A stretch of 64,000 nt of DNA. Origin: Rhododendron vialii. Lineage: Eukaryota; Streptophyta; Magnoliopsida; Ericales; Ericaceae. A model generated the notes under the pieces. It did no database searches. It saw only the letters and a list, made by a program, of their open reading frames with translations, and was not told where the DNA came from. Where the stretch lies: the NCBI RefSeq assembly GCF_030253575.1, contig NC_080559.1:30406501-30470500 (forward strand). The letters are read 5' to 3'. A program made the translations under genes and the position numbers. The first letter of the stretch is position 1, and each line of letters starts with the position of its first letter. Shown here piece by piece: positions 61,370-64,000 of the stretch.

Positions 61370-61595
61370 CTCCGTCCGTCCCATTTTTATTGTCCATTTT
61401 CGTTTTTCGTGATGTTCTTTCAACGCTTATATTTTTCGATATGAATCTCCAAAAATATGCAATATGGATCTTGTTTGATAGTTTTCGATTAGATCTATAT
61501 TACAAAGTTTTCAAAATTATGAAAAATATTATAAATTGAGAGATATAAGCGTTGAAAGAATGACTCGAAAAACGAAAATGGAAATGGGAGCTGGA
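61370..61595. mobile_element. Stowaway-like MITE, 226 bp, drifted
   Basis: The left end is CTCCGTCCGTCCC after TA and the right end is GGGAGCTGGAG. The arms pair well further in: CATTTTCGTTTTTCG against CGAAAAACGAAAATG, and CTTTCAACGCTTATAT against ATATAAGCGTTGAAAG. Confidence 0.75.
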
Positions 61596-61967
61596 GTGCG
61601 ACTGCCCAATGGATTCGTCAAACCAAGATATGAAACAATAATGCTAAACAATACTATTAATGTTATAATAATCTTGTGGCAAGAGAAATTATTGTTTTTG
61701 GTTTTAGAAGTAGTATATTTATGAAACAATACTCATTTTCGAAGGATTTATGAGAATTGAAAGACCTAAACAATTTAAAAACTAGTAGTTGTAATTATCA
61801 AGTAAAAAGTACAAACTAAGTCCTAAAGTATTCTAGTTTTGAAAATGAACACAATAAAATCAATAACCAAGTATTAGTTTGTGCGAGTTCAAAAGATACA
61901 CAACTTGGCTTAATTATTTATTTTTTTTGCCAATATTTTGTATACATCAACGGAAGTTAGAGTATCA

Positions 61968-62733
61968 GCAGTGGAATAAACAAATGTGAATAATCAAAAC
62001 ATGTCACATCAGATTTTTATTATCCATTTAGAGGTTGCTAAAGTTAACAATGTCAAATCCCACATTAGTTATTTTTTGCTTATAATCAAAACCAATGGAT
62101 CCTCCAAACTTTTTCCCTTTATTTCACCGTATATTTTTTGAAAAAACGGTTTTTGAAGGAAAAATAAACAGTTTATGTTAGAAACAATTCAAAAAAAAAA
62201 GTTTTTCAAAAAACACACACTTTGTTCGCTTAAAAACTATAAATACAATTTTGAGAAATTTTGAAAGAATTGTATTTACACAAATAATTTTGAAATTTTA
62301 AAAACTATAAATACATTTTTTTAAAAACAGATTTTGTGTAAAAAATAATTTTCTATAAAAGAGTTTTGAAATTTCAAAAACAGTTTTTTGAAAAACACAC
62401 TTTATTTACTTACAGTTTTTAAAATTTTTGAAAAATTTGTTTTTTGTAAAAAAAAAATCTGAAAGTTACAATTTTTTAAAATTATTTTTTGAAAACATTG
62501 TTGAGAGAGAGAGAGAGAATGTTTTTTTGTAATATTGATATACTTGATTGAGAGATAAAATTTGGTTATTGACAAAATATTGCTAGTTTTGATTATTGAA
62601 GAGCCAAAATTTGATGAGTTGTTAAGAGGGTACTAGGTTTGGTTATTCCAATGTGAACACTTTTTTGATCCAACATTACTAACTTTAACAATTTTTTGTT
62701 TTGCTTATTAAATTCCATTGTGGATGCTTTTAG
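61968..62733. mobile_element. Possible large MITE with GAGCATCCACAATGG-type ends
   Basis: The left GAGTATCAGCAGTGGAATAA and the complement of the right end, AAAGCATCCACAATGGAATT, resemble each other and the common plant MITE end. The interior consists of AT-rich TTTTGAAAA-like words and a short GA run. No target duplication was seen. Confidence 0.4.
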
Positions 62734-63144
62734 CGGGGTGTTAGTATAATAGTCAACAAAAGATTCAGAGGCTGTCCATAATCCTGAACTCCAAATTCGC
62801 CACTCGTGGGCTCGAACCTCTGCCTCCACCGTGGATGGAGGGTCTTCGAACTCGACTCCGTTGGCTCGTGATAAGAAGAACAAAACATTTGTTGATGGAG
62901 ATGCAATTTGTTCTCATAGACGTCCATTGAAGGAGCCAAATCTGAGCTTGAGCTGTTCATAATCAGCCCAACTAGGTTGCCAATCTAACTCAAAAATTGG
63001 AGGTGCGTAACCTGAAAAAAAGAAGCTACAACACCACCCTTTTATTAATCAACAAAAAAGAATTTGATTAAAAAACTTGATAACGGATACATCGAGAATA
63101 GACAAAGCAACCAAACACCCCAAGGCTAGAAAACCAGCAGAACT

Positions 63145-63145
<1 letters not shown>

Positions 63146-63184
<39 letters not shown>
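63146..63184 (+). repeat. 39-nt G homopolymer
   Basis: An unbroken run of about 39 G. It could fold as a G-quadruplex, or it could be an assembly or polymerase artefact. Confidence 0.8.
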
Positions 63185-63186
<2 letters not shown>

Positions 63187-63198
63187 CAAGAACGAAGA

Positions 63199-63278
63199 CC
63201 CCTGAGAGAACATAGCTAGATGGTTACTCTCCAACACCCCTGAGAGAACACATAGCTAGATGGTTACTCTCCAACACC
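63199..63278. repeat. Tandem duplication, period about 40 bp
   Basis: Two copies of CCCCTGAGAGAACA..TAGCTAGATGG..CTCTCCAACAC lie side by side, differing by a CA insertion. They start 15 bp after the G run. The rest of 62.7-64.0 kb shows no recognised gene. Confidence 0.8.
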
Positions 63279-64000
63279 TGCAGACCTGCTAAACACTCTT
63301 GAAATCGTCGACCCGTCGAATAGGCAAAAAATGTTGAATTTGCTTTTGATCCACGGAGCCGCTCGATCTCTAGTCTTCACCAATTCACCCAGTGCTACAA
63401 CACCACCCTTGCAATCAAGATGAGGGCATCCAAACGATCAGACTGAATCCAACCAAGTAGGAACGTATTAACGAACTCTAAAAACTACGTACATAAAAGT
63501 CACAACAAGTTAACCTGCTAAAGACATCATATGGGGGTGAGAGCATTGCTGCATAGTTATAGTTTTGAAGTAACTTCATTAATTTGAAAATTTTTGTTCT
63601 ACCGTTCTATAGAGGAAATATTCGTCCATAGACTAAATTAACTACTCTAGAGAAAACAAGAGAAAACACTCTCATAGATCAAACGACAAGTCAATTAAAC
63701 GACGAGAGAAAAACAAAACAAATACTAAAATATAGAAGAAAATGTGTAGAACTAGTACCACGGCCTTTCCCTTCTACCGCCATACAAGGGTGTGAAATCC
63801 TAGGGGATCTGAAGAGAGAAGAAAGATATTTATAATGGCCAGATAGAGAGAGACTTTATAGAGGTCATGACAGTTAAAGATTACAAAATTATTTCCTTGT
63901 GGATTATAAAGTACATAATAAACACGAGAAATATTTACGAGGAAATCGTGTGGTCTCTGAGTCTTTGTTCGATATATATCTCTGTCTCAGTATTTGCATG

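Noticed and set aside
62593-62960. Overlapping minus-strand frames (about 96 and 76 residues)
   Set aside because: They contain protein-like words (DWQPSWADYEQLKLRFGSFN upstream of them) but no family I know, with a stop between them. Too weak to call.

Overview
This is nuclear DNA of a core eudicot plant. The evidence is GT-AG introns throughout, five intact or near-intact plant genes plus one small peptide gene, plant MITE families (Stowaway, hAT-like and Mutator-like foldbacks), Au-type SINE fragments, RTE and L1 LINE ends, and plant LTR elements. I cannot name the species. The set of repeats would fit an asterid or Ericales-like genome, but that is only an impression.

Layout. 0.2-7.8 kb (-): a broken ROOT HAIR DEFECTIVE 3 (RHD3/SEY1) gene whose large intron holds a young, non-coding LTR element with almost identical ends. 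8.5-9.9 kb (-): a broken thymidine kinase. 10.5-17.9 kb: accessory DNA with a 945-bp hAT-like element (perfect 8-bp target duplication), an AT-rich tandem array, a pectinesterase relic and a Stowaway MITE. 18.2-22.7 kb (-): mitochondrial ribosomal protein bL9, five exons. 23.0-24.5 kb: two MITEs with 9-bp target duplications, one of them nested in another foldback. 24.5-32.0 kb (+): a pTAC7/PAP12-like plastid gene whose last intron carries a 5-kb young Copia element. 33.3-37.7 kb (+): TAP38/PPH1, the thylakoid LHCII phosphatase, eleven exons. 39.4-40.5 kb (-): a three-exon PSY-like sulfated-peptide precursor of 81 residues, easily missed because no exon is long. 45.8-48.5 kb (-): importin beta-1, two coding exons plus a leader intron. 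49.4-52.0 kb: MITEs and LINE ends. 52.1-54.3 kb (-): an ER-type six-EF-hand CREC protein with a GC-AG intron. 55.4-60.4 kb (-): a membrane-anchored acyl-CoA-binding protein with ankyrin repeats (ACBP1/2 type). 60.5-64 kb: MITEs, duplications and a 39-nt G run.

The genes do not form a pathway; this is ordinary plant gene order. ACBP2, the CREC gene and TAP38 are neighbours in Arabidopsis (At4g27780, At4g27790, At4g27800). Here the three are again in one region, with the peptide gene and importin beta-1 between TAP38 and the CREC gene. Two products act in the plastid: pTAC7 in the plastid-encoded RNA polymerase complex, and TAP38 in state transitions. The CREC and ACBP proteins belong to the ER/secretory membranes, bL9 to mitochondria, and importin beta to the nuclear pore. 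I found no CRISPR array, operon, phage or clearly new defence-type system. The most useful under-annotated item is the small peptide gene.
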